From: Iris pallida
Lineage: Eukaryota > Streptophyta > Magnoliopsida > Asparagales > Iridaceae
Assembly: GCA_029216955.1 (NCBI GenBank)
Contig: JANAVB010003999.1
Coordinates: 5,436,803 to 5,500,802, forward strand
DNA: 64,000 bases
Direction of reading: 5' to 3'
The notes under the pieces are model-generated. The model did no database searches. It was not told the DNA's origin and saw nothing but the letters and a program-made list of their open reading frames with translations. Below are positions 35,491 through 48,179 of the stretch, one piece after another; the stretch's first letter is position 1; each line of letters begins with the position of its first letter. A program made the position numbers and the translations under genes.

Positions 35491-36820
35491 CTACAACATA
35501 AGTTGAAGATGAACATTTTGGTATCCATGATCTTATGGGTCCATGAGTGTTAGTCTTAGGAACCCACTTAAGAACTCTCATATCAACTTGTTTTCTTGTA
35601 TAACAAAAGTTAGAAGTGTGACCGACCAAACCACAATAATTGCACATCAAAGAAGATTTAGAAGAAGAAGTGTGAGTGTTGTGTATGTGTGAGTTTCTAG
35701 TGTGAGAAGTTCTACCATGAGTGTTATGATGATAGTAAAATGCATGATGAGAGGTGTTCTTCTTAACAGAAGGTCCTTTTCTTGTGTTAGAAAAGGAGTT
35801 GTGTGTAGTGTTCATGTAATGGTTATGCCTAGCATTGTGATGAGTGTGAGGGTGTCTTGGAGCATGCATGTGAGTGGTATTCTTATTACCTAAATTCTTA
35901 CTTCGTGTAAGAAGATCATTATACTTAATAGAAGTGGAATATTCTCTTCTATTAGCATCTTGACATTTGCGCATGGCAAATTCATAAGAGCTTCTCATGG
36001 ATTGAATCTCATCATCCTTTTTCTTGATGGTGTCAAGAGATTCTTGAAATTTGAGTCGCAAAGACTCTATTTCATCCGTGTCGGAAATAGGAGATTTTTC
36101 CTTCACATCAATGATGATACTTGAGAGCCTCTCTACTTCAAGTTGAAGAGCCTCAACCTCCTTGAGAGATTTTTTGTATTTATTCTGAACACCTTTGTGT
36201 TCTTCATGTAACTCAAGAATGGCTTTCTCCAAATTATCATAGGTAAGAGTGTTTAAGGAAAAATCATCAAGTACCTCATCGGTTGCCATGAGACAGACGT
36301 TGGCATTGTGTTTGCACTCCTTGTCGTTGTCGGAGTCGCTCGCGTCGCTTTCACACCAAATGCTAGTGTTGGCAAACTTTCTGGAGGATGAGCTTCCCTT
36401 GCTAGGCTTCTCGTACTTGCTTGAGTCTTTTCGTATCATCGGACAATCCCTCTTGATGTGTCCGGGTCTTCTACATTGATAGCACGTCGGGTCTTCTTCA
36501 TTGTCCCGTCTAGAGCGGTTGGCCTTGTTGAAATTTAAGAACTTTCGGAAGTGCTTAGCTGTGAGAGCTATTTCTTCATCATCATCCGACTCATTGTCGT
36601 CGGAGCTATCCTTGGAGTAGGACCTTGATGCTTTGAGAGCAAGAGTCTTCTCCTTTTCTTTGGTTTTCTCCTTCTCCTTCTCTTGAATGGAGGATTCCTC
36701 TTGATCCTTCATGTCAAGCTCGTGAGTCATTAGCTTACCCATGAGGGTCTCTAGGTTCATGACGGTTAGATCGTTCCCCTCAATGATTGCGGTAGCTTTA
36801 GGACTCCAAGCTTTCGTCAA
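35468..36820 (-). pseudogene. gag, N-terminally truncated (Sirevirus-type copia)
   Basis: The open frame lacks a credible ATG and the N-terminal half of gag. It begins KAWSPKATAI at the junction near 36817. Then come a Lys/Glu-rich stretch, zinc knuckle CYQCRRPGHIKRDC, a ~100-residue coiled coil, a His/Asn/Thr-rich linker and a second knuckle CNYCGLVGHTSNFC. It ends at a TAG at 35468-35470. pol overlaps it by ~23 bp in the +1 frame relative to gag. That overlap could be a natural frameshift site or a one-base error. Confidence 0.85.
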
Positions 36821-36923
36821 TTAAAAATTAACTACAACAATTGATGCAATAAAGACAATAGGGAAATTAAAAATTAACCGTCAATTGACTCCAAGATATA
36901 ACCAACAATTGATGATGTCTTTC
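36817..36923. other. Scrambled junction between gag and the 5' LTR
   Basis: Where the primer-binding site and gag start should lie there is a ~105 bp patchwork: two fragments of the LTR (ATTAAAAATTAACTACAAC... at 36820 and TAGGGAAATTAAAAATTAAC at 36858), short copies of adjacent gag sequence (CGTCAATT, GACTCCAAG), and ~30 bp identical to the left genomic flank including CTTTC (36894-36923 equals 28894-28923). This resembles filler DNA from error-prone double-strand break repair. Confidence 0.8.
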
Positions 36924-38228
36924 TGTAGAACCCTAGAGGGGGGATGAATAGGGAAATTAAAAATTAACTACAACAATTGATGCAATAAAGACAATTGAAA
37001 GTAAAGAGTAGAAAGATCAAACGCAAACGCAAGAATGTATCCTGGTATCCTCTTTTGAGGCAGTCCAGTCCCGGAACTCTCTCCGGCTTTAATCCACTAT
37101 TTTACCAAATAGTACACACGAGTTTGGATCCGAAGAACTCGCCAACTTCAACATGAGTTTGGATCCGAAGACTCGCCAACTTCTACACACGAGTTTTCTT
37201 ACGAAGGCTCGCCAACTTCAAACAAAAGAGAATGAGAACTTGTTGATCTTCTAACACGTGAAGATCGAAATATACAACTCTTTAATACTCTAGCACTTTG
37301 GGAGAGGATGACAATGAAAAGCTTGGAAGAGTATTAATGGTGGAGCTCTTGGTTGTTGGAAAAAATATGGAAGAGTTGGTGAAGAAGCTCAAGAGAGAGA
37401 GAGCTTTCTTTTATAAGAGAACCAAGAGTTGGTGGCATTTAATGCTCTGAATACAGACAGACCGGCATGTCGTCGGTATACAGCGGCATACCGTCGGTAT
37501 ACCGGCCAAATAGTAACGGTCATATTAATGATCGTTAGAGAGCATTAAATACGGCCATTAATGCTAGTCAGAGCAATTCAAAAACCAAATATTTGAAACC
37601 CGGTATACCGCCGGTATGCCGGAGCATGCCGCCGGTATGCCAACAATTGTCACAGCAAGTTTTGAGTTGCTAAAAGCGGTATACCGCCGATTTGCCGGAG
37701 CATGCCGTCGGTATGCCGACAATTTGTCACAGCAACTTTTGGGTTGCTAAAAACGGTATACCGTCGGTATGCCGGAGCATACCGTCGGTATGCCGACAAT
37801 TTGTCACAGCAACTTTCTGGACAAGAAAAGCGGTATACCGCCGGTATGCCGAAGCATACCGCCGGTATGCCGACTATTTGTCACAGCAACTTTCTGTATA
37901 CTAAAAACGGTATACCGTCGGTATGCCGAAGCATACCGCCGGTATGCCGCTCTGTAGCTATTTGATTTTTGACTTGTTCTTTTTACTGTCATCCGTCCTT
38001 AGGTGTTTACAGATATACCTAGACCAGTACAGACTCGAAGACTCTAAGCAGGAAGACGTCGTCATATGCTGGAAACGCCGGTAACTGCTACAGTCTTCAA
38101 GGAAGAAGAAGAAAGCTCTTGAACGGAAGAACTCCATGTAGTAGATCTTCTGAGAATGTTTGAATCTGAAGAACAGAAGACTAAACTACGAAGATGTTGT
38201 TAATTACTCAAAATAAAATGTGCCAACA
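36924..38228 (-). repeat. 5' LTR of the Sirevirus-type element
   Basis: The 1305 bp LTR ends at the CTTTC duplication at 38229-38233. It carries the same ~76 bp palindromic tandem repeat (about 37595-37955) as the other LTR but with two fewer 21 bp subunits. Confidence 0.9.
37595..37955. repeat. ~76 bp tandem repeat with CGGTATGCCG cores (5' LTR)
   Basis: Same structure as 29590-29998. Spacers with GTCACAGCAACTTT separate the palindromic blocks. Confidence 0.85.
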
Positions 38229-38233
38229 CTTTC

Positions 38234-39133
38234 GTCCCATGACTTTATGTTAGAATAAGACCCTGTTTTATTACCATTACAGGTGTAGCTAGTAGTATTT
38301 AAATAGTCTATAGAATTTCATTACGGGATCAGTGTTTATGAGAAATTGGATTACAAAAAATATTTGGATAAAATATGAATATTGGAAGAAATCTTGATCA
38401 ATGAATGTAAAGTTCGGACATGATTGGAGGGAACTTATATATCAATCTTTGTTGTTGGATGAAAAATTTGGTTTGACAAACTTTTGACAACAAGTTGGAA
38501 GAAAATCGCAATTATACGACTCTAAACGGTGACATAACGGAAAAGTTTTAAATGACATATATTTGAGGAAGGACTTTCGTAACCCAGTTATTGAAAGAGT
38601 TAATGCAACAAATTGATTAAAAAGACAAAATATGGGACTATAAATTCATCGATATGCGATAAAAGGGTTATTAATGCTTGATATTGAGTTAAAGGCATGA
38701 CACCAATTGGAGTGTATCAAGAATATTTTGGAGCGTATATAGCGACGCAATACGAAACTGGATCCTTGGTAAATATTAGATTGATCGGTAAGGTGATACA
38801 AATTGTTGGAGAATAATTATGTGGGTTTAAGTGACTTTTTGCACAAGTATTTTGCCGATTTATGATTTGAAAATAAGAGCATGCTAAAAGTAATTTTGCA
38901 CGATTATTTCGGTGATTAACAATTCAAAAATGGAAGCAAACATTAAATTGTGGACAATGGCCGTATTTCTAAGGAGGGAAGAATGTTGTTGCATGAATTG
39001 ACTAAGATTTTTGTAGCTGACTTAGAGATTGCCAACATTATTAAGAGATAATCAAGGTAGTAATTGTAAAGGTTTGATCATCCCAAACAGTACCCTTAAA
39101 TTTCGAGGACGAAATTTTCTAAGAAGGGAAGGT
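38234..39133 (+). mobile_element. LARD-like element 2, interior, last segment
   Basis: Non-coding interior resumes after CTTTC. It ends with AAATTTCGAGGACGAAATT (about 39100-39118), the same phrase as in element 1. The polypurine tract AAGAAGGGAAGG follows next to the 3' LTR. Confidence 0.75.
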
Positions 39134-42100
39134 TGTAAAACCCGCAACCTGATTTTCTGGAATTATTGGATAAATTAGAATTATTGCATTTTTAGGATAT
39201 TTGTTCGATTTTGTTTTGTCAGCATAGACCTGGATTTCCAGTTGGAGTTTTAGTATTATTATTATTATTATTATTAGTTATTATTATTATTATTTATAAG
39301 TCGGAATTAGGAAAAATATTTTTTTTAAAATTATCATTTGGGTTTTTGATTGTAGTCCTGCTCCGATCCCGAGTCCGGATTCCAACCCCGAGTCCGAACA
39401 CCAGATTCCTTTCCCGAACCCAGTTTTCGTTTCCAGTCCCGAATCTGTTTTAAAATCTTTTTATTAAATTATGGTTTTAGATATATATGAAAACTTATAA
39501 TTTTTGGTTAAAAAAATAATAAGAACCCTTTTTTCCTTGGCCAGGATTTGTTCCCACGTTGGACTTGTTCCCACGTTGGACCTTTCCCCATTTCACTCCA
39601 CAACTCCCTCCTCCCCTTACAACTCTTCTCATCCGCTTTATTAAACCACCCACCACCAGCACTACTCCTAACACCAGCACACTCCTTTCATTTCTTTTCC
39701 CGCTCTTCATATAAACCACCCACTACTAACACTCACACCACCACCATCACGTCCACTCCAGAACTCTCATTTCCTCTCACACCTCATCCATAACTCCTCT
39801 CCTCTTCACTTCCCTCAATCCAACAACCACTCAGCCGCTGCTGCTCCCGCAGCAGCACCGTGCGGTCCCCGACCGCGCGTTCGCCCCGCTCGGCGCTACC
39901 CGCCGGCAGCCTTTCCAGCGCACCGAACCCGTGCCCTAGCCGCCCTCGTGCGTCGGACCCCGACCCGCGCACGCCCCGGCCAGCGCCCCCTCTCGGCCTC
40001 GCCTCCAGCACCTCCGCGCCCGGCCGATTCCGCGGCTGCCCGCGTCCGGTTCAGCCTGCGTGCGCCCCGCTGTTCCTACAGCGCTGTTCTGGCGATTTCT
40101 GCCGCTGTCCGCGAGTTTGAAATTTTTCCCGAGTCCGCGGGAACGTGGTTTTCTCTTTCCTATTATCATCTGAGAGCTCTAGCCGAGCAACCTAGGGTAT
40201 ATCTCGTGTCCCCGTGTCCCTACTCTAGTGTCGATGATGATACGGTCCCCGATCCCGTTACGGAATTCGGTTTAGGCGATTGTAGTTTCGGATTTTTCGA
40301 ATCCAAATTCAGAATATTCGATTCTGTGGATTCCGATTTTCCGAACTTTATTTCGGGATTTCCGAATTCATTTCAGAAGTATTATGTGGTTTTGGCTATA
40401 TATAATTATGATGTATTTTCGGGTTGGATATTATTCTGTGTGGAATATTATTATGAATGGTTTGGGTTGTTTTCCTAGTTCTGGATATTGTTTATGTTGA
40501 CTTTTGGCACCGTCCCAGGATTGGGTTGTCCCAATTACAAAGGAGATGCTGTCTAAATTTTCGAGAAAGTTTTTAAAAATAAAGTATTTTAAAATGGGTT
40601 TCTATTTTCAAATTCGGTATTTTGCAAACGGATTACAAAAGTGGTTTTGTCGATTTAAAAGTAGATTTTGGAGTTTTGTATCCCCGTAAGGGGACGACCG
40701 TATCGGTCGAATGAGCCTCGGCGAAGCACAAACGCAACAGGGTTCATGCACGTTGAGGCGCTAGCCAGCAACATGACATTGGCACCAAGTCTGGGACGCA
40801 TTTTTACAACTATATTTATATTTATAATTATTTTTAGAACTGGTACTGCTGTTAGTATTTTTGGTGCAGGGCTTCAGCCTACTGTTTAGACCGTTCGCGG
40901 CACTCAGAGCTCGCCTAGATGATTAATTAATTTATGTAGAAATTGTAAAGGGCATAAGCCCAGTTTTCTATTTTATTTCGTTGTGACCCTGCATTGTGTA
41001 GTTTAGGTTTTTACTTTCTTTTCTGAGTTGGTTTTCGTTATTAGACGCGTAATTATAATTTAGGTATTAATTATTTTGTATAAAATTAATAAGATTTTTT
41101 ACGATAAATTAACTTGAATAAAATATTGGTAAGTTAACGAAGTCCATGTTTTAGCACTAAAAGGAAAATGTAGTTTTATACATATGATATAAAAATACAA
41201 AGTTTTGAAAATTAACCGATTATTGCTATTTTTCCCAATTAATCAGTAACCGAATTATTTAATTAAAATAATAATGAACGTAGATTGCGACGTTAGGCAA
41301 TTTTTGGTAGATTAATTAATAAACTTAAAACCTGACTAGGGTCTACTTCTAGAGATTGTAACTAGCACACCTAGAATGGTTTCATTATGGTTCTAAGCCA
41401 AGGTTCTCAACTGTAGGATCTCGGAGACGAACTTGACATCCTCCTCGGTACCGACTTTTCCGATCCAGTCAATTAAGAGAGGCAAGTTACGGTTATATTT
41501 TCTTGTATTTTATTTAGTAATTGTCTAGGTGCATGTTTAAACCACATTGCTATACGGAACCCTCTCCTAGGGTTTAAATATTGATTGATATTGATTGTAG
41601 GGATTGGGAGAATAGTGTAACGTTTATTGCCAATACCCCTCATATTGCATGATTGTGCGAGCTTACCCCTCTTACACACGGGAATAAGCCGTATCGCGTC
41701 GCTAGGACGCTATTGTATAACCCAAGTCGGTCATAGACGATTACACATTCAAATCATATTGTTTTTAATCGTAGAATTTCTGGAAAATATTGTTTCAACT
41801 GTTTAGCATGCACTTTTCCATTATTACTTGAAATATGAGATACATATTCGTACTTGCTCCCTCCTGACTGCAGACAACATTTTTAGGTGACATTGAAGAT
41901 GCTGAGCTATTGTACAATAGCTACTATGACCCGATTTTGTACCCTGTGGTGGTGCCAGAGTCCCCCTTGGAGGACGCAGGACCTGAGGCCGACGAGCCGA
42001 CAGCTTAGCTAGTCGTTTCCAGTTTTCTAATTTTATTGTTTTGGAGTTTTTAGATTTTTTGAATTTAGTACTTTATTTCAGATCTTTCATTTCCAGATGT

Positions 42101-42275
42101 ACTTTTCAATTGTTAAATAAAAGTTTTGAAATTTTTGTATATTCGAGTTGTGACAAATATATAGATGTTGTTGTGAATACCTGCATATAGAACAGCTTAT
42201 TGCCGTCGTCTCACAACGGTACAGGCTGGACATGATCCGGTTCGACCCAAATAATTTTGGGATCGGGTCGTGACA
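39134..42275 (+). mobile_element. 3' LTR of LARD-like element 2 (3.14 kb)
   Basis: It begins TGTAAAACCCGCAACC after a polypurine tract and ends GGGTCGTGACA. A pyrimidine-rich then GC-rich block (39590-40110) resembles the leader region seen in element 1. It holds ~185 bp at 41453-41637 missing from the 5' LTR. ATT repeats occur at 39254-39295. Open frames in the GC-rich block are not supported as genes. Confidence 0.88.
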
Positions 42276-42318
42276 GTGGCTTGGGGGAGCAGGAACTCTG
42301 TCGCATGACAACAGGTAT
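42276..42318 (+). mobile_element. Fragment of copia element 3 interior
   Basis: Forty-three bases between the LARD 3' LTR and the solo LTR belong with 47223-47283. Together they form the last ~100 bp of the copia interior. It ends with the target duplication GGTAT (42314-42318). Confidence 0.6.
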
Positions 42319-43249
42319 TGTCAAATCCCTATTTCAAATATAGGTATATGATCGTATTTTATATTTGGGTGATTTACAAATTACGAATTTGTTTAAATTT
42401 TATTTATTTCATGGACTTGGGTTGGTCTTAGTTGTTTGATATGGTTAGCTTATTAATATTGTTCCCATTTTATTAATATCCTTACCATTATTATTATTAT
42501 TATTGTTATTTTTTTTTAATAATCCTAATATCTACCCCCCTTTCTCTCTAACTTAACTCTCAGTTCACAGCCGCCCCTCCCCCTCTCTTCACTCTCTCTC
42601 ACTCCCGGCCACACACTCACTCACCCCTCTTCCCCACTCTCCCTCTCGTTCACCTCCCCTCATCTCCGGCCGTCGACCGCCACCGTACTGCTCCTTCCGT
42701 CACCGCCTGCCACCACCACCTAGCCGAAGCTCCTCCACCGCAACCCCTGCCACTTCCAATCGCCTCCGTCCCTCTCCCGGAGCCGCGACCGCCACTATCA
42801 CCCACCAGCGCCGCCAGCGCCATTGTCTCCACCGCCACCGCCCTCATCATCATCGTCGTCTTCCTTTACCGCCATTTCCATGGCCGGCCACCACCGCCGC
42901 TATGGCCTCCGCGACCACCGCCATCCCTCTCATCGTCGTCTTCCTTCTCCTCGACGACGGCGAGGTCCTCCGCCACTGCCGTCGTTCGTCTCCTCCGCCG
43001 GAGAGCCGATCGACCCCGGTGAGCCCCTCCGCCCCCTCTTTTCCACTTCTCTCCGGCGGCCAGCACCATTGCCGTGCCTCTGCCGTGAGTGCCGTGCCAG
43101 CCTCGAGCAGCAGGACGCCCTTGGGCCCCGTGCTGCTCGAGCAGCGAGCTACCCTCGGCCTGTGTGCTTCTCGGGCAGTGAGCCCTCGTGCTTCGTGCCT
43201 TTCCTCGGGTTGCGTGCTCCGATTTGCGTGCTGTCTCGTGTAGTGTGCT

Positions 43250-43880
43250 GCCTCAATCAGCGCACTCTCGTTCTTCGTGTTTCTCGGGACACGTGTACCT
43301 CAAATTATGTGCCACCTTAATTTTTGTGCCAGATCGATCCACGCGCTGCCTTGGGCTACGGGACGCCTCGAGCCCCGCGCTGCCTCGGGCACCGTGCCAT
43401 CTCGATTTGTGTATCGTCTCGATTTTCGTGTCCTGGCCTTTGTGTCTATCTCGTGACCCATGCCGCCTCGATACGTGCACGCACCGAATTGTGTGGCCTA
43501 TCGATTTGTGTTTTATATTGTATCTTTTGTTGCCTCGGTTTACGTACACGCACCGATTTATGTGCCATATCAATTTGTGTGTCATATTGTATCTTTTGTT
43601 GCCTCGGTTTGCGTACACGCACCGATTTGCGTACTTGCTCCGATTTGCATGCCGTATTAATCTTTGTGCGGTCTCGATTCGCGTGCACGTCTCGATTTGC
43701 GTGTCGCATTAATTTGTGCGCTATCTTGATATTCGTGATTTCCTCGATCTGCATGCGCATCTCGATTAACGTGCACGTTGTCTCCTGTCCATCTCGATCT
43801 TCGAGTCATCTCGATTCTCGTACGTATTTCGATATATGTGCATGTCTCGGTTTTACGTGACTATATCGGTCCGCGTGCCT
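43250..43880. repeat. Degenerate CTCGATTTGCGTG repeat field with ~71 bp duplication
   Basis: Words such as CTCGATTTGCGTG and CACCGATTTGTGTG recur every 15-35 bp. A ~71 bp unit containing TTGTATCTTTTGTTGCCTCG is duplicated at about 43529 and 43600. It resembles a decaying minisatellite in the solo LTR. Confidence 0.7.
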
Positions 43881-44455
43881 CAGTTTCCGTGCCAGATCCC
43901 TACACTACTTGTGGGACCTACACGGTATATTATTCTGCCATCCTCCGTAATTTTTTTCATTATTTTATTATTTAATGCTGATGATTGTTTATTATGTGTT
44001 CTAAGGACATCGATGGACGTGCTAGCTTGGAACATGATCGTTGAGGACTTGCTTACCTAGCCGAGCCCTCAAGGCAAGTACCCCTTGCTCATCGATGGCT
44101 CTTGTCCTCTTTTCTGGATTTTATTACATTTAATTAATTTATACTTGTAAATTGTATAACCATGATTAGTGTAGCCTAGCAGTAGAACTGCCATGATAAC
44201 TTAGGATAGCTTGGTCCGATACCGGGATAGACTGTATCGGACAACTCGGATGGGTCATCCACACCTCCGATGACACGAGCACGACTCACTTGTATGGCTT
44301 GTCCCCGTATGCCCCGTGTCCGACTCGCGGTCGGGTAACGGCTCTGGCTAACTATTCTTGTGGCTGTGATTGTGCTTGGGTTAGAACTATGGACATGTGC
44401 TGTGATGCGCCATGCGAGGCGATTTCTTGTTATATGTGTTGGCTTGGCGCCCAGT

Positions 44456-44640
44456 TCGCATATTATTGCTGCTGGAGGCCGGGACTTAGTGGTCTCGGGT
44501 TCGATTGGTTTCTAGTACGCATCGTAGTGCTGCTGGGGGCCGAGACTTAGTGTTCTCGGCTATCGATTTGTTCCCAGTACGCATCGTAGTGCTGCTGGTA
44601 GCTGAGACTTAGTGTTCTCAGCATGCGATTCTGTGATTTT
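44456..44640. repeat. ~62 bp tandem repeat, three copies
   Basis: Three consecutive units start CGCAT near 44457, 44518 and 44580, each with GCTGCTGG, GACTTAGTG and TCTCGG. The first two are closest. Confidence 0.7.
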
Positions 44641-47222
44641 GCGACGGGTTGCGCCGAGTGGTTTTAGCCCCAATTCGTAGGGTGCTCCCGTCGAGATTAC
44701 AAAGGAGACTCTGCCAGATTTTTCCAGAATTTCCGATCGGGAATTTGGTTCAAAGGATTGGGCAGAACCATTCCTTTGGTTTGCTTGACTGGGCTCGTGA
44801 ATGTTCACCTTGGCATAGTTTACCTGATCCCATTGTCTGCTAGGTAGACTCCCGACTAGATTAGTCGTCGAGCGCCTTGACCTGTCTTGTCCGTCGGATA
44901 GCGTAAGGAGAGCGGTTCTACTCGGGAGACGGTCTGCAACCCTGGTCCTTGTTTGGTTTAAGGGTTGTGGATCTGCTCCAGAGTGGTTCACACAATCCTT
45001 GCCACTTTTTCGGTGGCATATAATTATATTCTTGTCCCCTGATTATTCATTCTAGGAGTTATCCTAGTCTAGCCAGCTAGGACTGATAGTTGTCCTATTA
45101 TCGAGATTTGTGATTTGGGATATGTTTGAGGATTGAGTATCATGGAGAGTATGATCTCGTGGGTATTGATTGATAGACTCACGGGGACTCTTGGATAGTA
45201 TTGCTATTTCTTTTGATGATGCTCTAATTCGAACGGATATGATTATGTTGATTCTTGGATTCTAAGGATCGCGAATATTTCGCGGAGCGAGGAGGATATC
45301 GAGGGTATTATTATATGATTTTTACTCGACTTCCCAAGCTTCCAAAACCTGGTACCTTTGTGTATTCCGGTAGTTGGGGAACCTGGTTTGATTGCTATGT
45401 CTTGGTAGTTGAGGGGCTCATTTTCTAGTGGCTTGTGATCATTGACTTGGAGGATTCTCGTGATCCAGAGGGCCTAGCATTGCTTATAGTGATTAGCTTG
45501 GTATTTGATTATTGTCCTTCCTGACATGATATTGATTCCATCATAGAGGGGTGACTCTTGATAGATTGATCTGGTGGATAGACCGACTGGATGATTGGAG
45601 CTCTAGGCTCCCATATATGCTTGAGATGTTATTATAGTAGAGGTTCTGATCTTGTACTTGACATGATATCCATGACACGATGTGGGCAGATGACTTCTTA
45701 TGACTGACAGATTGGTCCTTGTCCTAGACCTGACTACTTGTATCCGTACTATAAGTCCCGTTACCCTTTGAGGTACTGGCCCTGACCTTGCACTGCGGTG
45801 CCCCTTGTCTACTGGCACTTTGAGGTGCTACTTCCATGATTATATGGCATTGCGATGCCATCTTGATATTCTAGCTATATTATATGATTACCTGCACGGG
45901 TACCTTGGTAGTTGGCCTTTAGTCTTAGCGTGGTCAGGATTGCTTGCTTGCTTGTTGCATAACACTAAGGATGGATCACAACTGGGACTATAGGTGCCGA
46001 GGTTGATTCTTACTTAGCGTTCTCGTATTGAGGTACAACATCTAGGAGGATGATCATGTGACCACGGTATGTGATTCCGGATAAATGTATGGTTAATCTA
46101 GCCAACTTAAACTGGTAGAAGCATTGGGAGAGAACAAAATCCCGAGATCGTGCATTACCAGCCTTATCCCAGACATTAGTCATGACCTGCAGGCTGGCCG
46201 CCACGGATATTGTTACCATTACTAGTGGATGGCAATATCCGACTACTTTATGTACTATACATTATATACATGGCATGTTCGGCACGGTGGCCTTACGAGG
46301 TACCGGTGGTGACATGCAGAGCCCGGTGGTCTTACGAGGGACCGGCGCTCATCTAGTCTTGATATACTTGGCCCCGCTAGCCCTGCTGGGACGGAACGAT
46401 CTGAGGATTCTCATACTTGCATTGTTGGGGTAACCCAACCTCCACTTAGAGAGCCGTAGGCATTTTGAGTGGCCTCTTATTCTCCTAAATTGTATGGCTT
46501 GTTGCTTGCTAAGCTAGCTGGCACGTAACGCTGTCCCGGTACGGTAATTCATTCCCTTGTTCTTGTTTGATGTAGGGGTGAGTTACTGTTCCGATGACAT
46601 ACTACGAGTTCCAGTTGGCGATGCAAGCATTAGTGGATGTTAGGATGACTGTGATGATTGTTGTTTACTTACGTATTAGTAGTTGGATTGCTGCCTTATA
46701 TTCTGTAATCGTGCGTTGGTACCGCATGATCCTTTACCCTCATTACTGCTGTTCATACGTGTTATTCCTGCTATATATCATATCATGCTGGTTTTCTTCG
46801 TCCGTCCTAAAGCCTTCCTTTCTGGTACTTGCTACGGTTGGCCTGACCAACCCTGGATTGTTTCCAGATTGCCTGAGACCGACCCTGTGAATCTTCCAGA
46901 CTCGACTTGGAGGATGTGCTTCAGCTTCCGACCATGCTAGGAAGTATGGGAAGGTATACTCATCTACATTATTATCCTGTACCGTAGATTTTCTGATTAT
47001 CATATGAGTATTTCCTGCTTTCCATATGATTCTCTCTCTTGTTCAGTATTTTATTGTGATTTGCCTGTGGACATGAGATCGGATTTAGGCCATAGATTGA
47101 TTGCATGCTAGGATACCCAGCAAGACTTGATAGCCGTCATCGCCGTATAGCGTATTCGTACCTTATAGGTGTAGCTGGCCTACGTCCGTCCCCGTATTCC
47201 GGTACTGGGACGTAACAGGTAT

Positions 47223-47283
47223 GGAGTCCAGTTGAGGAGCCATGGGGTCAACACCCTCTCATTAGACTGGAGGGGAAGATTGT
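47223..47283 (+). mobile_element. 3' interior end and polypurine tract of copia element 3
   Basis: The stretch GACTGGAGGGGAAGATTGT immediately precedes the 3' LTR and is a good copia-type polypurine tract. Confidence 0.7.
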
Positions 47284-47858
47284 TGTAGTCCAGTCTGGAT
47301 TTGGTAATAGCATATTTATGGAGTCCAAATCTGATGAAATATTTGATTTAATTTGATTTGGATGTCCATAATTAGTGTTGGGCTATTTTAGATATAATAT
47401 GATTCTTATTTGAGGGTTTCCTATTTAAGAGATCCTATCATAATCTAAAATAGGATGTTGATGGGTTATTTTAGGTGTAGTAGAATTTTTATTTGAGGGC
47501 TTCCTATTTAAGAAATCATATTATTAACTAAAATAGGTTTTTCTCATCCCATATATATGGGGTGAGGGTGGAGATTCGAGGTGCTCGTCCACCGGAAATT
47601 TAAGAGAAAGTTTCGCAATTTGCTCTTAGGACTTCGCCATCCAAGACAGAAGGAAGAAGAGATCTAATCGAGGGGTCGTCAATTTCGGTTAGGGAGATTG
47701 CTACGGGTTCGTGAGCGATTTCAATTGTAATATCTTTCTTTTCTTCTTGAGTGTGGTGAGGAGGTTGAACCTATTCGGACAAAGGGTTCAACATTAGTTT
47801 TTGTCAATCTTGTAATTTCATCTGAGTTATAGAGAATGTGATTTGTCCAGGTGACGTT
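47284..47858 (+). mobile_element. 3' LTR of copia element 3, truncated
   Basis: TGTAGTCCAGTCTGG onward matches 19712-20312 in order. Similarity stops at CCAGGTGACGT (about 47858) where the other LTR continues for over 100 bp, so the 3' end is lost. The promoter-like TATATAT motif at about 47551-47558 is conserved. Confidence 0.78.
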
Positions 47859-48179
47859 TGACGAGTGGATAGAGGGTACAAAGGTATATGTGTCATTCTT
47901 TTTTCGAAATTTGACATATATATGGTAAATAATAAATATAGAGTATCTCTGTCACTTCTTGGACCTTTGAAGATCTTATGATATGGTAAATAGTGAATCT
48001 CTCTGTCACCTTCTTGGATATATTGGTTTTGATCAATAGTGGGGTTGCCAGATTACGGAAAATTATTACCACCCTTTCATTTTCAGTACGTACTTGTTAA
48101 AGGTCAGTCGTATGGGTTCTTCACAAATAATTAGGGTCTTCGATGTGGTGATATACTATTACCATATAATTTGTTCAGT

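Larger units (their letters stand above)
28924..38228 (-). mobile_element. Sirevirus-type Ty1/copia retrotransposon, minus strand
   Basis: The 9.3 kb element lies between 5 bp duplications CTTTC (28919-28923 and 38229-38233). LTRs are 28924-30269 (3' LTR, next to the polypurine tracts) and 36924-38228 (5' LTR); on the minus strand each runs from TGTTGGCAC to GGTTCTACA. Reading on the minus strand: truncated gag, pol (protease, integrase, reverse transcriptase, RNase H), then an extra frame, then several polypurine modules. Domain order, the reverse transcriptase motif YVDDIIFGSTN, a long coiled-coil gag with two zinc knuckles, an extra frame after pol and repeated polypurine modules all point to the Sirevirus (SIRE/Maximus) lineage. 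This copy is damaged in gag, pol and the extra frame. Confidence 0.9.
42319..47217 (+). mobile_element. Solo LTR, 4.9 kb
   Basis: It begins TGTCAAATCCC, ends ACTGGGACGTAACA and is flanked by perfect 5 bp duplications GGTAT (42314-42318 and 47218-47222). No interior or second LTR is present. It contains a pyrimidine-rich leader (42535-42840), a GC-rich block, a repeat field of CTCGATTTGCGTG-like words (43250-43880) and a ~62 bp tandem triplication. Open frames of up to 178 codons in the repeat field are overlapping by-products. Confidence 0.87.

Noticed and set aside
34031..35893. Plus-strand frames over gag and pol
   Set aside because: They are antisense shadows of the minus-strand Sirevirus proteins.
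42823..43860. Several open frames of 100-178 codons on both strands
   Set aside because: They overlap each other in a GC-rich and tandemly repeated part of a solo LTR, with biased composition and no domain.
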